This document shows positions 35,780 through 45,229 of a stretch of DNA of 55,272 nucleotides, piece by piece. The translations under genes were made by a program, and so were the position numbers. The number at the start of each line of letters is the position of its first letter. The stretch's first letter is position 1. The notes under the pieces were generated by a model that saw only the letters and a list, made by a program, of their open reading frames with translations, did not search any database and was not told the origin of the DNA. Source of the stretch: Nitrospirota bacterium (GTDB taxonomy: Bacteria > Nitrospirota > Nitrospiria > JACQBW01); contig JACQBW010000024.1 of assembly GCA_016194305.1 (NCBI GenBank), forward strand, positions 1 to 55,272, written 5' to 3'.

Positions 35780-36145
35780 TTATTTCAGATTCTTTTGTTT
35801 CAAACCACCGACAACCTGAGGCAGAACAAAAGTTAAACCATAATATAAATAGACATCTACTTTGTAGTACCCATCCAAAGGCTTAAACACCTTCACGAGA
35901 AACAAATAGTCAAAGACTACTGCGATCAGCGTCCAAACAATCGCCAAAAGAAAATAGTACTGAATTGATTCCGCTTTTATTTTCTTAAATAGAACCCAAA
36001 GCGTGATCATTGTGCCAATAGGCAGAATAATCCATCCTATCAGAGTAATGGACACGACCGAAAAAAGCACTATGCCTAGCAGGTATCCGATAAGCCACAG
36101 AACAAAACCCCAGCCCAGCGCGTCTTTATAAAATTGTTTGGTCAT
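35780..36145 (-). CDS. Small membrane protein of unknown function
   Basis: 121 residues with four hydrophobic helices (about 10-35, 38-55, 64-84, 97-112) and short charged loops. No family is recognised. It is 119 nt upstream of the antiporter gene on the same strand, and may be co-transcribed with it. The 283 nt between it and the divergent aldehyde dehydrogenase hold no gene; only scattered TATAAT-like matches without paired -35 boxes are seen. Confidence 0.55.
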   Translation of the reverse strand: MTKQFYKDALGWGFVLWLIGYLLGIVLFSVVSITLIGWIILPIGTMITLWVLFKKIKAESIQYYFLLAIVWTLIAVVFDYLFLVKVFKPLDGYYKVDVYLYYGLTFVLPQVVGGLKQKNLK

Positions 36146-36428
36146 AAATGTATATAACTATTATTGAGCGCCATTTTGCAAGCATTTCGATTGAAAACGG
36201 CGAGTGCCTGTAAGACCCGCTTAAGTCACCATCCTGTTAAATCATGAAAATGATTGAACACCGTTCATAATCTTCGATGTTTCGAAAATCAGGAGGAATG
36301 AAGGTGGGAAGAAGATATTGAATTGATCCCCTATACGCATTTATAATGTTGCAAAACTGCTTGAATTCTACAATAAGTGTGGTGTCCCATGGTATAAAGT
36401 AAAGGTCATCATCACATCGAAAAAACCT

Positions 36429-37922
36429 ATGAAGAGAAAATTCCTTAATTATATTGACGGCAAGTGGGTAAATGCCACTTCCGGAAGAACGATAGTCAGC
36501 ATCAATCCGGCGGATAGCGGTGATACCATCGGCACAGTTCCTTCATCCTCCGATGAAGATGTTGACAGCGCTGCACGCGCAGCTAAATCCGCCTTTCAAA
36601 GCTGGCGACGGATTCCTCCTCCTCGCAGAGGAGAAATTCTATTCCGCGTCGCTGAACTCCTCCAAAAAAATAAACTGGAACTTGGGAAATTGGTATGCCG
36701 TGAAATGGGAAAGGTTTTACCGGAGGCCTTGGGAGATGTACAAGAGGCTATTGACATGGCCTATTACATGGCGGGGGAAGGACGCCGCTTAAGCGGCGAA
36801 ACTGTGCCCTCTGAACTTCCGAATAAAGATGCTAAATCGATCCGCGTTCCTATTGGGGTTTTTGGATTGATTACCCCATGGAATTTCCCAGTAGCAATCC
36901 CATCCTGGAAAATTTTCCCCGCGTTAATTTCTGGGAATACGGTCATATTTAAACCCTCAAGTGATACACCGGTCTGTGCTACACGCTTTGTAGAGATTAT
37001 CCTGGAGTCAGATCTTCCCCAAGGGGTATTGAATCTCGTTCATGGAGAAGGGAACGTCGTTGGATCGGCCATCGTCAAACATCCTGATATTCAGGCCGTC
37101 TCGTTTACGGGTTCTTCAGAGACGGGTTCCATACTCGAAGGGATTTGTGGAATTCTTCACAAACCAATCTCCACAGAAACTGGTGGTAAAAATCCGATCA
37201 TCGTTATGGAAGATGCCAATCTCGATCTGGCGGTTGATGGAGCCCTCTGGGGAGGATTTGGAACGACGGGTCAGCGATGTACGGCAGCAAGCCGTGTCAT
37301 CGTCCATGAGGCAGTACATGATCGATTCATTCAAAAATTCAAAAAAAAAGCATCTAAACTTCGAATTGGAAACGGGATGAAGAAAGCCACCCAAATAGGA
37401 CCTATCATCAATCGGTCCCAATATCAAAAGATTCTTAATTATATTGAAATTGGGAAAAATGAAGGAGCGAAGCTCATTCTTGGAGGAAAAGCCCGCACTT
37501 CCGGAGAATGTTCGAAAGGACATTTTATCGAGCCGACCATCTTTATCAATGTCAGCCCAACAATGCGAATTGCGAACGAAGAAATATTTGGACCTGTCGT
37601 TTCTATTTTGAAGATAAGGAGTCTTGACGAAGCAATTCAAATCGCCAACCAGGTTGCGTATGGCCTCTCGTCAGCAATTTACACAGGAAATGTCAACAAT
37701 TCTGCCATAGCCGAGAGGGAGCTGGATACGGGAATTGTTTATATCAATGCTTCCACCATAGGAGCTGAGATTCAACTCCCGTTTGGAGGAACGAAAAAGA
37801 CGGGATATGGCCCTCGCGAGGCAGGGGGAAGAGGTGGTGCGCTGGATCATTATAGCAAGTGGAAAGTTATCTATCGGGATTATTCTGGAAGACTTCAAAA
37901 AGCTCAGATTGATAAATCCTGA
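36429..37922 (+). CDS. NAD(P)-dependent aldehyde dehydrogenase, ALDH7-like
   Basis: 497 residues. It oxidises an aldehyde to the acid. The cofactor region has [13 protein letters not shown], the general base Glu is in STETGGKNP (about 261), and the nucleophile Cys is in [12 protein letters not shown] (about 294). The GQRCT context is close to that of antiquitin/aminoadipate-semialdehyde dehydrogenases, so lysine breakdown is a fair guess; succinate- or ketoglutarate-semialdehyde enzymes remain possible. It converges with a 2-oxoadipate-oxygenase-like gene, 14 nt away. Confidence 0.87.
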   Translation: MKRKFLNYIDGKWVNATSGRTIVSINPADSGDTIGTVPSSSDEDVDSAARAAKSAFQSWRRIPPPRRGEILFRVAELLQKNKLELGKLVCREMGKVLPEALGDVQEAIDMAYYMAGEGRRLSGETVPSELPNKDAKSIRVPIGVFGLITPWNFPVAIPSWKIFPALISGNTVIFKPSSDTPVCATRFVEIILESDLPQGVLNLVHGEGNVVGSAIVKHPDIQAVSFTGSSETGSILEGICGILHKPISTETGGKNPIIVMEDANLDLAVDGALWGGFGTTGQRCTAASRVIVHEAVHDRFIQKFKKKASKLRIGNGMKKATQIGPIINRSQYQKILNYIEIGKNEGAKLILGGKARTSGECSKGHFIEPTIFINVSPTMRIANEEIFGPVVSILKIRSLDEAIQIANQVAYGLSSAIYTGNVNNSAIAERELDTGIVYINASTIGAEIQLPFGGTKKTGYGPREAGGRGGALDHYSKWKVIYRDYSGRLQKAQIDKS

Positions 37923-37936
37923 TCCGGTGTGAATGA

Positions 37937-38560
37937 CTAACGGGTTTTGGTTTTGGTTGAAGATTTCATCAATCCATCAGCTTGTTCAGGGTAAAAGCCC
38001 TCATAGTGATTTCTTTCTGTCAGCTCCAAAACAGTAAAGGCCGATCCGCTCCTGATTTCAGCCGAGGTAAATATCTGCCTTAATCGAGTTCCGGAAGCGC
38101 CGATGATGTTTCCCGAAAATTCCACTCCTTTTTGTTCCAAGGCTTTCTTGGATTGATCAATATTTTTCACCAGAACTGCAACATGATGAAGGATTTTGTC
38201 GCCAAACATTTTTACCCAGGGTGTGATAGGACTGTTTAATCCTTTTGTATCGGTATAGTCCTGGTCAATAAATAGTGCCGGACGATCTTTTTTGCGGTAA
38301 ACCTTGGCCCACCACCCCTGTTCAGGAAATTCAATTATTTCATTTTTCCAGGCGTAACCCATTTGGGTGAACTCCATGGCTCTTTGATCTACATTCATGC
38401 ATCGAATAGCGACATGATCGATGATGAGCGTACTGTTTTGCTCCCGCAAAAGTTGAAGATAGGTGTTTGACGCTTCATTCTCTCTAAAATAATTTTCAAT
38501 AAGTCTGATAACGAGTGGCTCGGAATATCCCTTAATTTGGTTTTCTAAGATCGGATGCAT
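37937..38560 (-). CDS. VOC/DUF1338-like metalloprotein, possible 2-oxoadipate dioxygenase
   Basis: 207 residues. Two related halves each contain an 'xHVAxx' strand: DHVAIR (His49) and HHVAVLV (His125/126); Glu179 in TVLEL could be the third ligand. Two His and one Glu in this order match the iron site of vicinal-oxygen-chelate proteins, including HglS (DUF1338), which turns 2-oxoadipate into 2-hydroxyglutarate in lysine catabolism. The chain is shorter than HglS (about 450), so this is only a family-level suggestion. Its neighbour, an ALDH7-like enzyme, makes the lysine link more plausible. Confidence 0.55.
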   Translation of the reverse strand: MHPILENQIKGYSEPLVIRLIENYFRENEASNTYLQLLREQNSTLIIDHVAIRCMNVDQRAMEFTQMGYAWKNEIIEFPEQGWWAKVYRKKDRPALFIDQDYTDTKGLNSPITPWVKMFGDKILHHVAVLVKNIDQSKKALEQKGVEFSGNIIGASGTRLRQIFTSAEIRSGSAFTVLELTERNHYEGFYPEQADGLMKSSTKTKTR

Positions 38561-38895
38561 ATTACAATTCTCTCAATCTTGTATAGAGGATTCAGGCTAT
38601 GCTTTTTTAAAGTCTCAAACAGGTTCTCTTTTAAATGTATCTCAAAGAAAGAAGATGGTCAAACTCTGTTGAATCGAATATTGTCACTGGAAATCCTTTT
38701 ATATTTCTAGAAGAAATGAGTCCCTAAACTTCGGGCATGAATTTATTTCGGAAGGTTTTAGAATTCAGTCAGGACAATCTGCTTATCGATCAGATATTCC
38801 ACAGGATTGTCCTCTTTTGCGACTTTGAATCGCATTTCCTTAGGTTGTCGTTTATCCGTGGTGAATCTCAATATTTATAGCATCTTCCCATTCCT
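38561..38895. other. Gene-poor AT-rich stretch
   Basis: 335 nt between two minus-strand genes. It holds no gene I would call. The only protein-like reading is a 25-codon minus-strand ORF from ATG 38835 to TAA 38758, preceded by AAGGA but too close to it. No paired promoter hexamers, strong hairpins or T-runs stand out. Confidence 0.4.
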
Positions 38896-39225
38896 CTAAT
38901 TATTATCCATGACTTGGCCGGTACAGTACCATCCGTCGCCCTTTGCGCTTTTAATGGCCTCAACCAGTGACTTTGACTGAACGGAATCGTCATGCAATAC
39001 GATGGCATGGCCTGGTAGACTATTAAGGTCCACTGTCTTGACTCCTTTCACCCCCATCAGGACTTTGGTAATCTCCTTCGGATAAGATTCACAGTAAGTC
39101 CCCCCTAGCATCAGGATCGTTTTTTGATCATTTGCTTTGGCCAATGGAACTAAAGATAAAAGAACGATAACCGTGCTCACGAAAATGCCAGTTATTTTCC
39201 GTATTTGAATTCTACCTATATTCAT
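38896..39225 (-). CDS. Small periplasmic protein with HMA-like fold
   Basis: 109 residues from ATG 39225 (AGGGA 8 nt upstream; a longer frame to 39273 lacks a site). It has a signal peptide of about 31 residues ending AKA. The mature part has 'GTYCESYPKEITKVLMGVKGVKTVDLN' and 'HAIVLHDDSVQSKSLVEAIKSA', the beta-alpha-beta pattern of heavy-metal-associated (MerP/CopZ) domains. The usual CxxC is reduced to a single Cys in the loop, and a second Cys (GWYC) is near the end. Metal binding is possible but not shown. It stands alone. Confidence 0.55.
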   Translation of the reverse strand: MNIGRIQIRKITGIFVSTVIVLLSLVPLAKANDQKTILMLGGTYCESYPKEITKVLMGVKGVKTVDLNSLPGHAIVLHDDSVQSKSLVEAIKSAKGDGWYCTGQVMDNN

Positions 39226-39498
39226 ATCGAATTCCCTTCGGTTAGAAGTGAGAAAAGAAAAGCTGGATCTCAAATGTCTTACTCGTTCATGAGGATTAAA
39301 TCAGCTCCACGATACCCAAATCTATTTTTAAATACAAAATATAATTTATTACTCGGACATGCCAATTCAGGTTGGCACCCTGTTTTTTTAAGAATTCGAC
39401 ACGCTGAAAAGAGGAGGAGCCCCTATTTTAGGTTTAATAATTTAACTTTGATTGATACGATTTTCAGGAGATTTGAGATAGGACTTTTTGCTTCAAAA

Positions 39499-39888
39499 CT
39501 AATCAGATTTAGGTTGAAGAAGGACCACTCTTGACGCTGCCTGGTTTATAGTCTCAATAGCCGCCGGTGTAATTTCAAAATATTGTAATCCAATTGCATA
39601 CGATTTAATGGGGTCTTTTGGATCGGACCATTCCTTGATCCAGGCGACTCTGGCAGAAAATTCGACCAGTTTCTTTTCGACATAAAGATTGACCAACAGA
39701 TTTTCTCCCTGTTTGAGTTTAAAATAGGAATAGAACATGAGACCTCCTATTCCGATGTTTTCGGTTTCGAAAAAACCTTTCTTCTTTCCCAATTCCCCTG
39801 GCTGAAGAATTCGATATTCTGCGGGAATATGAATGTCAACCCGTGGATGTCTTCGAAGATCTTTTTTAGAGCCTGTTTTCCGGTTCAT
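39499..39888 (-). CDS. PilZ-domain protein
   Basis: 129 residues, almost all one PilZ domain. The RxxxR-type motif is present (RRHPRVDIHIPAEYRI), but the second c-di-GMP motif D/NxSxxG reads NIGIGG, with Gly for Ser, so nucleotide binding may be weak. The strand order and 'VARV-WIKEW' region fit. It is a single gene, cytoplasmic, with no enzyme domain; it could be an effector for motility or surface traits. A chemoreceptor gene lies 0.7 kb away. Confidence 0.7.
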   Translation of the reverse strand: MNRKTGSKKDLRRHPRVDIHIPAEYRILQPGELGKKKGFFETENIGIGGLMFYSYFKLKQGENLLVNLYVEKKLVEFSARVAWIKEWSDPKDPIKSYAIGLQYFEITPAAIETINQAASRVVLLQPKSD

Positions 39889-40143
39889 CTGATTAATTAT
39901 ACCATTTTTAAAAAAAATTGACTTGACCCATTCTGGAAAAAACAGATTCTGTATCGGTCTATTTTTATAAGCGGATAAATAAGGGAAAATCAGTTTTACA
40001 ACCGGGTTTTAATTCTTCTCAAAAAACTCGATCATGGATTCAGAGATCTTTATGTTACGATTCCTTGATTTTAGATTTCGAAGGGTCTATGCTTTTCCTA
40101 GAATCAGAAAAGGGGAAATATTCTTTTACAAAAGGAGGAAGCA

Positions 40144-40383
40144 ATGGCAAGAACCATCGTAAAGAAACTGACACCCGCTGAGACCAGCTCTTCTAAGACC
40201 GGCATTGATCTTCACAATTTAGATCTGCAAAAAAATGACGCTCAGAGCCTCAACAGTCTCATTTCAGAGACAGCCTATCAACTCTATTTAAAAAGAGGAG
40301 GAGAACATGGTCATGATCTCGGCGATTGGCTGGAAGCCGAATTAATCGTTCAGGCCCAGATGAAGTCAGGAATCCGCACTTAG
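40144..40383 (+). CDS. DUF2934 family protein
   Basis: 79 residues. The C-terminal half is the DUF2934 motif: 'ISETAYQLYLKRGGEHGHDLGDWLEAE', with the conserved Tyr, Gly-His-Asp and Trp. The N-terminal half is a polar, probably disordered linker. The family is common in Nitrospirota, Acidobacteriota and Proteobacteria and has no known function. It has an excellent ribosome-binding site (AAAGGAGGA, 4-7 nt from the ATG), which suggests strong expression. Confidence 0.8.
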   Translation: MARTIVKKLTPAETSSSKTGIDLHNLDLQKNDAQSLNSLISETAYQLYLKRGGEHGHDLGDWLEAELIVQAQMKSGIRT

Positions 40384-40604
40384 AAACATGTTCCCTTATG
40401 GCCTATAAAATTAATCTGAAATCCTTCCGATTTAATAGGCACAGGACTGTTAAAATCTCGTTCCTACCCACTTTTTCACATTTGACATTTTATCACGATA
40501 TATTAAACTTTAAGTCATATTGATGATCTGATTCTGACAGATCCGGAAAAACCGTTTACATTCAAATTTTTTAAATCTCTTTCATTTGAGGATTTCCTTA
40601 GAAA

Positions 40605-42734
40605 ATGAACACCTTGATAACATTCATTCGCAATCTAAAAATACAGCAAAAATTGGCTGCGAGCTTCTCCTTAATCTTGTTGACATTTCTGGCTCACTCC
40701 ATTTATGGGTGGATTGAGGGGGTCAGTTTGATCAATGCAGCGAGGGATCTACAGGAAAAAGATTATTTGACTTCCAGAGATGGATTGATATTAGAAGAAA
40801 AATTTACCAATCTGGGTAAAATATATGTGGATGCCATCAGTTTCAGCGACGACAGAAAATTAGCCAAAACCCAGGAAATCGAGACTGATTTTACGGCAAC
40901 CATCAATGATCTGAAAAAATATGAAGTAAAGGATATTCATTCTGTGGAAGAGATGGAAACCGCTTTTGCGGCATATACCGTCATGGGCAAAAATCTTGTC
41001 TCCTCGATTATCGCAAAAAAGGAATCTTCTGAGATCGAGAAAGGAATGAATGAGTTTTCAACACTTCATCGCACTCTAAAAGATAAAATAAAAAATTACA
41101 CCTCTGCGAAGGATACGGTGTTTCGCAATGACATAGCGAATATGAAGCAGCGGATCAAGACCTTCAATCAAATTACGATCGCGATTACCATTGTCATATT
41201 GATAGGAGGAATGATTCTCAGTGTGCTTGTGGCTCGTAACATCAGTACCAGGCTGACTTCCATGATCACTCTGGCAACCAAGATTTCGGAAGGGGACTTT
41301 ACACAGAGATTCACAGTCAATTCTCAGGACGAAATTGGAATTCTAAGCGGGGCATTTATAAGAATGTCGGATCGCCTGAGCGCCATGATCAAAAATATCC
41401 GGGAAGTCACTCACCATGTGGCTTCCGCCACCGAACAGATGGGGAAAAACACGAAAACCGTTATGGAAGGGGCCAGAAATCAGGCTTCCTGTGCGGAAAC
41501 GGGTTCCAGTTCCATCATTGAAATGAATTCTGCAATTATGGAAATCTCCTCGAATGTAGAAAGTCTTTCGTCTTCTTCTGAAATTACCTCGTCTTCCATT
41601 CTTGAAATTTCCGCTTCTTTTAATGAAGTAACCAACGCAACAGTCGGCATGGTGGGTCAGGTCAATGACACCTCTGCCTCGATTGTCGAAATGACAAACG
41701 CGATCAAGGAAGTATCCCAGAACGTCCAAAACCTTTCCAACTCCTCGACTCAAACAATGACCTCGCTTAAGGAAATGAACAATTTTATCAAGGAGATAGA
41801 AAACCATTCCAAGGAATCCACTTCCTTGTCTGAAAAAGTGAAATCGGACGCCGAACAGCTTGGCATGGTCGCGGTGGAAAAAACGATCGATGGAATGAAC
41901 CAGATTAAAGAAACCGTTCAGACCTCGGTCAAAGCGATTAACCAGCTCGGCGAACGTTCAGAACAGATTGGCAACATTCTCAATGTCATTGACGAGGTGA
42001 CGAAACAGACCAATCTTCTGGCCCTGAATGCCGCCATTCTTGCCGCTCAGGCCGGGGAACAGGGAAAAGGATTTGCGGTGGTCGCCCAGGAAATCAAGAA
42101 TCTCGCAGATCGCACGGCGGGTTCGACCCAGGAGATATCCCAGGTGATTAATGATGTGCGTAAGGAGGTCGGTGAAGCGATTCACATTTCGCAGTCCGGG
42201 GTCGGCCGCGTTGAAAACGGAATCACGCTTTCATTGAATGCCAGAGAGGCTCTGAAAAAGATATTGGAAAGTTCTCAGCTTTCAAACGTAAAATCGCGCA
42301 AAATAGAAGTGGCCACAAGCGACCAGACGCTGGCGGCCCAGAAAATCACCGAGGCAATGGAACAGATCAATGAAATGGTTCAACAGATTTCTACTGCTTC
42401 CATTCAGCAGAAGAAGGGGAGTGAACAAATACTCCACGCGACAGAAATGATGGCAAACTCCACTCATGTGGTTCAAAGATCGATTCAAGAACAATCTAAG
42501 GGAACAAAACAAATCAGTGATTCCGCAGAAAATGTAAATGAACGCGTACAGCAGATTCTAAGATCGATCAAGGAACAGAAGAAAGGAACAGAGACCTTCG
42601 TCGGTGTGATGGAAAATATCCGTCATACGTCAAGTTCCAATCTTGAACTCGCCACAGAAATGAGCACTTCCGTCGAAGTGCTCTCAGGACAAGTCTCCAT
42701 TCTAAAAAAAGAAGTCGATAAATTTATAATTTAA
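40605..42734 (+). CDS. Methyl-accepting chemotaxis protein
   Basis: 709 residues. Two membrane helices (about 18-36 and 188-210) flank a 150-residue helical periplasmic sensor, probably a four-helix bundle. HAMP is at about 210-262, followed by a long coiled-coil signalling domain with the hairpin tip '[26 protein letters not shown]' split around residues 468-494. The usual AAIEAARAGE tip reads [10 protein letters not shown], so the first Glu is replaced by Leu. The ligand is unknown. No che genes are adjacent. The start codon is ATG 40605, with GAGGA 12 nt upstream. Confidence 0.92.
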   Translation: MNTLITFIRNLKIQQKLAASFSLILLTFLAHSIYGWIEGVSLINAARDLQEKDYLTSRDGLILEEKFTNLGKIYVDAISFSDDRKLAKTQEIETDFTATINDLKKYEVKDIHSVEEMETAFAAYTVMGKNLVSSIIAKKESSEIEKGMNEFSTLHRTLKDKIKNYTSAKDTVFRNDIANMKQRIKTFNQITIAITIVILIGGMILSVLVARNISTRLTSMITLATKISEGDFTQRFTVNSQDEIGILSGAFIRMSDRLSAMIKNIREVTHHVASATEQMGKNTKTVMEGARNQASCAETGSSSIIEMNSAIMEISSNVESLSSSSEITSSSILEISASFNEVTNATVGMVGQVNDTSASIVEMTNAIKEVSQNVQNLSNSSTQTMTSLKEMNNFIKEIENHSKESTSLSEKVKSDAEQLGMVAVEKTIDGMNQIKETVQTSVKAINQLGERSEQIGNILNVIDEVTKQTNLLALNAAILAAQAGEQGKGFAVVAQEIKNLADRTAGSTQEISQVINDVRKEVGEAIHISQSGVGRVENGITLSLNAREALKKILESSQLSNVKSRKIEVATSDQTLAAQKITEAMEQINEMVQQISTASIQQKKGSEQILHATEMMANSTHVVQRSIQEQSKGTKQISDSAENVNERVQQILRSIKEQKKGTETFVGVMENIRHTSSSNLELATEMSTSVEVLSGQVSILKKEVDKFII

Positions 42735-42746
42735 TCAGATTCCCGT

Positions 42747-42953
42747 TCAGACGTTAACCTTGACACTCTTAATGGCACTCTTTATCTTCGCCGCGACATC
42801 CGGAGGGACCTGTGCCATGTCATGCATCTTCTTGCCGTGATCCGATACCATCCTCAAAACCTCCTCTTCTGTCTCTGCGCGTATTTCAAATGCACAGCCT
42901 CCAGAGGGGCTGACGTCCAAACAACCTAATTTTTTATATTCTTTACTGGGCAT
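42747..42953 (-). CDS. DUF1059 family protein
   Basis: 68 residues from ATG 42953 with AAAGGAG 7 nt upstream (a longer frame to 43010 lacks a site). The chain shows 'LGCLDVSPSGGCAFEIRAETEEEVLRMVSDHGKKMH', the DUF1059 pattern of two Cys with a Gly-Gly turn and a helix containing His residues. The function is unknown; small metal binding is conceivable. It lies 66 nt downstream of the cupin gene, in the same TetR-controlled unit. Confidence 0.8.
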   Translation of the reverse strand: MPSKEYKKLGCLDVSPSGGCAFEIRAETEEEVLRMVSDHGKKMHDMAQVPPDVAAKIKSAIKSVKVNV

Positions 42954-43018
42954 GATCTTCTCCTTTACTTTTTTGAGACTCATAGGCAACCGAAGCACGC
43001 AATTGACCACGCGTTCTC

Positions 43019-43375
43019 CTATAATTTAGCGTATTCCGTGGCGCCATGCCAGTCGATCACAACGACCGGATCGTCTCCCACAACCCAGGCGTCATGGCCA
43101 GAAGGAAGAGACGTTACATCGCCCGGACCCGCTTCAATTTCAGTTCCGTCATCCATCTTAATCCGAAGACGGCCAGTGACGTGATATTGGAAATGGGGCG
43201 CTTCACAACTTTGGGTTCCCGCGATCGGCTTGACATGATCAGACCATTTCCATCCGGGCAGGAGAGTAAGTCTGCCAATGACCCCACCCCCCATATTGAT
43301 TAAATCGAGCTTTCCTTTTTCAAATTTTCGAGTCTCGTCCGGCGCGTCGAGACGCTTATATTCAGTTTGAAGCAT
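43019..43375 (-). CDS. Cupin-domain protein
   Basis: 118 residues from ATG 43375 (GGAG about 10 nt upstream; a longer frame to 43444 overlaps the promoter and is rejected). A single cupin barrel is seen: 'RLTLLPGWKWSDHVKPIAGTQSCEAPHFQYHVTGRLRI' and 'AGPGDVTSLPSGHDAWVVGD'. Only some of the usual metal-binding His are present (His in SDH and PHFQYH). The catalytic role is unknown. It is first in the operon controlled by the promoter and palindrome at 43443-43471. Confidence 0.78.
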   Translation of the reverse strand: MLQTEYKRLDAPDETRKFEKGKLDLINMGGGVIGRLTLLPGWKWSDHVKPIAGTQSCEAPHFQYHVTGRLRIKMDDGTEIEAGPGDVTSLPSGHDAWVVGDDPVVVIDWHGATEYAKL

Positions 43376-43442
43376 GGTGCAATCTCCTTTTTGGAAGAAT
43401 GGTTGATATGGGTATTCCTGGGAATTCTGGATCAACGGAAGC

Positions 43443-43471
43443 ATGCTAACCTACTAATAGGTAGATGTCAA
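43443..43471 (-). promoter_or_regulatory. Promoter with an inverted-repeat operator in its spacer (cupin operon)
   Basis: On the minus strand TTGACA (43471-43466), 17-nt spacer, TAGCAT (43448-43443). The spacer contains the inverted repeat ACCTA-CTAA-TAGGT (43449-43462), placed where a bound repressor would block RNA polymerase. The adjacent TetR-family gene is the obvious candidate for the repressor. Confidence 0.72.
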
Positions 43472-43486
43472 GAAGAAAAAAAGGGG

Positions 43487-44089
43487 CTATTTTTTATCTA
43501 AAAGCCTTAACAATTGATTCTTAACTGCCTTGAATTGCGGCACACCTCCCTCGGTCCGCGAAACAATCATCGCTCCCTCGAGGAGCGAAAGTATCAATGC
43601 ACCCAGAATGGCGCTATCGCCCGTGAAACTGAGGGACCCCGAACTATTGCCTTCGTCCAGGATTTGGGAAAGCCTGCCTATATTCTCCCGGTAAAATCGG
43701 CGTAAAAGAAGCACGGTCGGATTCCCCATACTGGCCAGTTCTGCGCTCAACATTCCGCAGAGACACACTTTCATTCCAGGTTCATCCTGAAGCGTTTTCT
43801 CAAACAACTCGATGTATTTCTTCAATTTGATCCGGGCGGATACAGGGAGAAGGATTAAGTCGTCGACGCACTTTAAAAACTTTGGACTATAACGCCGCAC
43901 CAGGGCTTCAATAAGCCTGTCTTTGGTGGGAAAGTGATAGTGAATGCTCGCTTTACGGATATTAACGATATCGCTAATATGTTGATAACTTATTCCGTTT
44001 GCCCCGCATGACTGAATGATTGACTGAGCCGCGTCCAGAATCGCTTCTTTGGTATCTTTCTTTCCGTCTACATTTTTAGGCAATCTCAT
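43487..44089 (-). CDS. TetR/AcrR family transcriptional regulator
   Basis: 200 residues from ATG 44089; an in-frame TTG at 44125 is possible. The N-terminal helix-turn-helix 'GANGISYQHISDIVNIRKASIHYHFPTKDRLIEALV' is typical of TetR regulators, and the C-terminal ligand domain has a CLCGM Cys pair seen in members sensing reactive electrophiles. It lies just upstream of the cupin/DUF1059 operon, whose promoter carries a matching-style palindrome. The ligand is unknown. No copy of the palindrome was seen before its own start. Confidence 0.88.
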   Translation of the reverse strand: MRLPKNVDGKKDTKEAILDAAQSIIQSCGANGISYQHISDIVNIRKASIHYHFPTKDRLIEALVRRYSPKFLKCVDDLILLPVSARIKLKKYIELFEKTLQDEPGMKVCLCGMLSAELASMGNPTVLLLRRFYRENIGRLSQILDEGNSSGSLSFTGDSAILGALILSLLEGAMIVSRTEGGVPQFKAVKNQLLRLLDKK

Positions 44090-44249
44090 ATCAGATCCGA
44101 ACGTGCGATTTATTTTAGGCGGCAATCTCTCGATTGTCCATCGTTTCAGGCAGTTTTGGCCAGTTCAATGTCCATTCGAATCCTGATCACTTGCAAGGGA
44201 AATCATATTCTATCCTTGCCTGTCATGCAAGCAGATCGAGCGATAGCAG

Positions 44250-44278
44250 TTGTGTCAGGCGTCAAAATAGGATAGACT
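44250..44278 (+). promoter_or_regulatory. Candidate promoter of tmRNA
   Basis: TTGTGT (44250-44255), 17-nt spacer, TAGACT (44273-44278), 16 nt before the mature 5' end. Moderate matches; spacing is right and the transcript would need only a short 5' trim. Confidence 0.45.
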
Positions 44279-44293
44279 GATAAAATCATATCA

Positions 44294-44646
44294 GGGGGCG
44301 ACTGGTTTCGACAGGAGCTCTATATTTCAAGGTTGCATGCCGAGGTTCCATCGGTCTCGTTAAACAGGTGGAAAAAAAAGCAACTGCCAACGAAGAACTG
44401 GCACTCGCAGCCTAATTTAGGTCTGTGACGTCTTTCTCATGAGGGCCTGCGTAATGAGAAGGGCGCAACTGCAGCAGGCTGGTCCCCCGGATCCGTTGAT
44501 GTCAGAGGGATAAGATCAAGTCGACTAGCCCTTCTTCTAAGCCTGTCTTTGGGCGTGGGGAAGAGCGAATCCTAAAACAAAGAACACGCATGTAGGAGCT
44601 TTGGGGTTTAGGCTTTTGGACCGGAGTTCGATTCTCCGCGCCTCCA
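44294..44646 (+). ncRNA. ssrA: Transfer-messenger RNA (ssrA), one-piece
   Basis: 353 nt. The tRNA-like ends pair: GGGGGCG (44294-44300) with CGCCTCC (44639-44645), discriminator A 44646, no encoded CCA. The T arm reads GGAGTTCGATTCTCC. The tag reading frame begins at GCA 44380 and gives ATANEELALAA before TAA (44413-44415), ending in the ClpXP degron LAA. It works with SmpB to rescue stalled ribosomes. The pieces are not permuted. Confidence 0.95.
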
Positions 44647-44651
44647 TTTAT

Positions 44652-44689
44652 TTTGGGGCCCGCCAGGAAGACCACCTTCCTGCCCCAAA
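44652..44689. other. Long hairpin just after tmRNA
   Basis: Outer arms TTTGGGG (44652-44658) and CCCCAAA (44683-44689), a 5-nt bulge, inner arms CAGGAAG (44664-44670) and CTTCCTG (44676-44682). No T-run follows, so it is not a standard terminator; it may set the tmRNA 3' end or be the first of three hairpins here. Confidence 0.6.
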
Positions 44690-44698
44690 CCTGCGTTT

Positions 44699-44720
44699 AG
44701 CACTGGCAAAGCCAGATGCT
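44699..44720. repeat. Hairpin repeat unit 1 downstream of tmRNA
   Basis: AGCACTGGC-AAA-GCCAG-A-TGCT: a nine-pair stem with one bulged base. It matches unit 2 at 44783-44804 in layout and in most bases. Confidence 0.5.
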
Positions 44721-44782
44721 TCACTTGTTTTATTTGTTGAGGCCTTCGTTAAATACACTCATTACCCCCGAACCCCTCGTTC

Positions 44783-44804
44783 AGCACGGGCAGAGCCCGT
44801 TGTA
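44783..44804. repeat. Hairpin repeat unit 2 downstream of tmRNA
   Basis: AGCACGGGC-AGA-GCCCG-T-TGTA: the same stem with T-A of unit 1 changed to G-C, a compensated pair. The 84-nt separation is free of genes. Confidence 0.5.
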
Positions 44805-44886
44805 CGTCCCCCTCTCACCTGCCTTGCGCCCTGAGCGTTCTGATCTGGCACACCAACCTTTAAGAACATTTGACTGTAAGTCAGGC

Positions 44887-45219
44887 CTAGTGATAGTCCT
44901 TTTCGTAATTCTCTTCATACTCCGCCTCTTTTTCCACATCCAAGGCGGTTCGGGTGCTGAATCCGACTAGTTTATAAATCGGACAGATGGCCATCTGACT
45001 GGTTACCATGGGAAACAGCGATAGAGCCATTACCCAGAGCCCGAAGTGGTTTAGACTGAATCCATCAAATAGAAACAGTCCTGCAAACATCAAGGTGATT
45101 CCGAGAATGCCCCGCATAGTCCGATCCGTTCCTCCCATATTATAACGGGATGGTTTGAGCAGGCAGGCATCCTTATCGGACTGAATTGCTTCGGGGGGGG
45201 TATCTTCGGATAGCGCCAT
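44887..45219 (-). CDS. DUF2892 (YgaP-type) inner-membrane protein
   Basis: 110 residues. The DUF2892 pattern is clear: 'NMGGTDRTMRGILGITL' followed by two hydrophobic helices (about 36-53 and 58-76) and the ending 'MAICPIYKLVGFSTR' with its conserved Cys-Pro. The function of the domain is unknown; it is often fused to rhodanese, which is absent here. The tail is acidic. It lies 10 nt downstream of the cyclophilin gene. Confidence 0.83.
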   Translation of the reverse strand: MALSEDTPPEAIQSDKDACLLKPSRYNMGGTDRTMRGILGITLMFAGLFLFDGFSLNHFGLWVMALSLFPMVTSQMAICPIYKLVGFSTRTALDVEKEAEYEENYEKDYH

Positions 45220-45229
45220 ATTTGATTTC

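Noticed and set aside
38758-38835. 25-codon minus-strand micro-ORF
   Set aside because: Protein-like composition but too short, with a ribosome-binding site only 2 nt from the ATG and no supporting context.
44171-44278. 35-codon plus-strand ORF before tmRNA
   Set aside because: It covers the predicted tmRNA promoter, has no ribosome-binding site and no motif.
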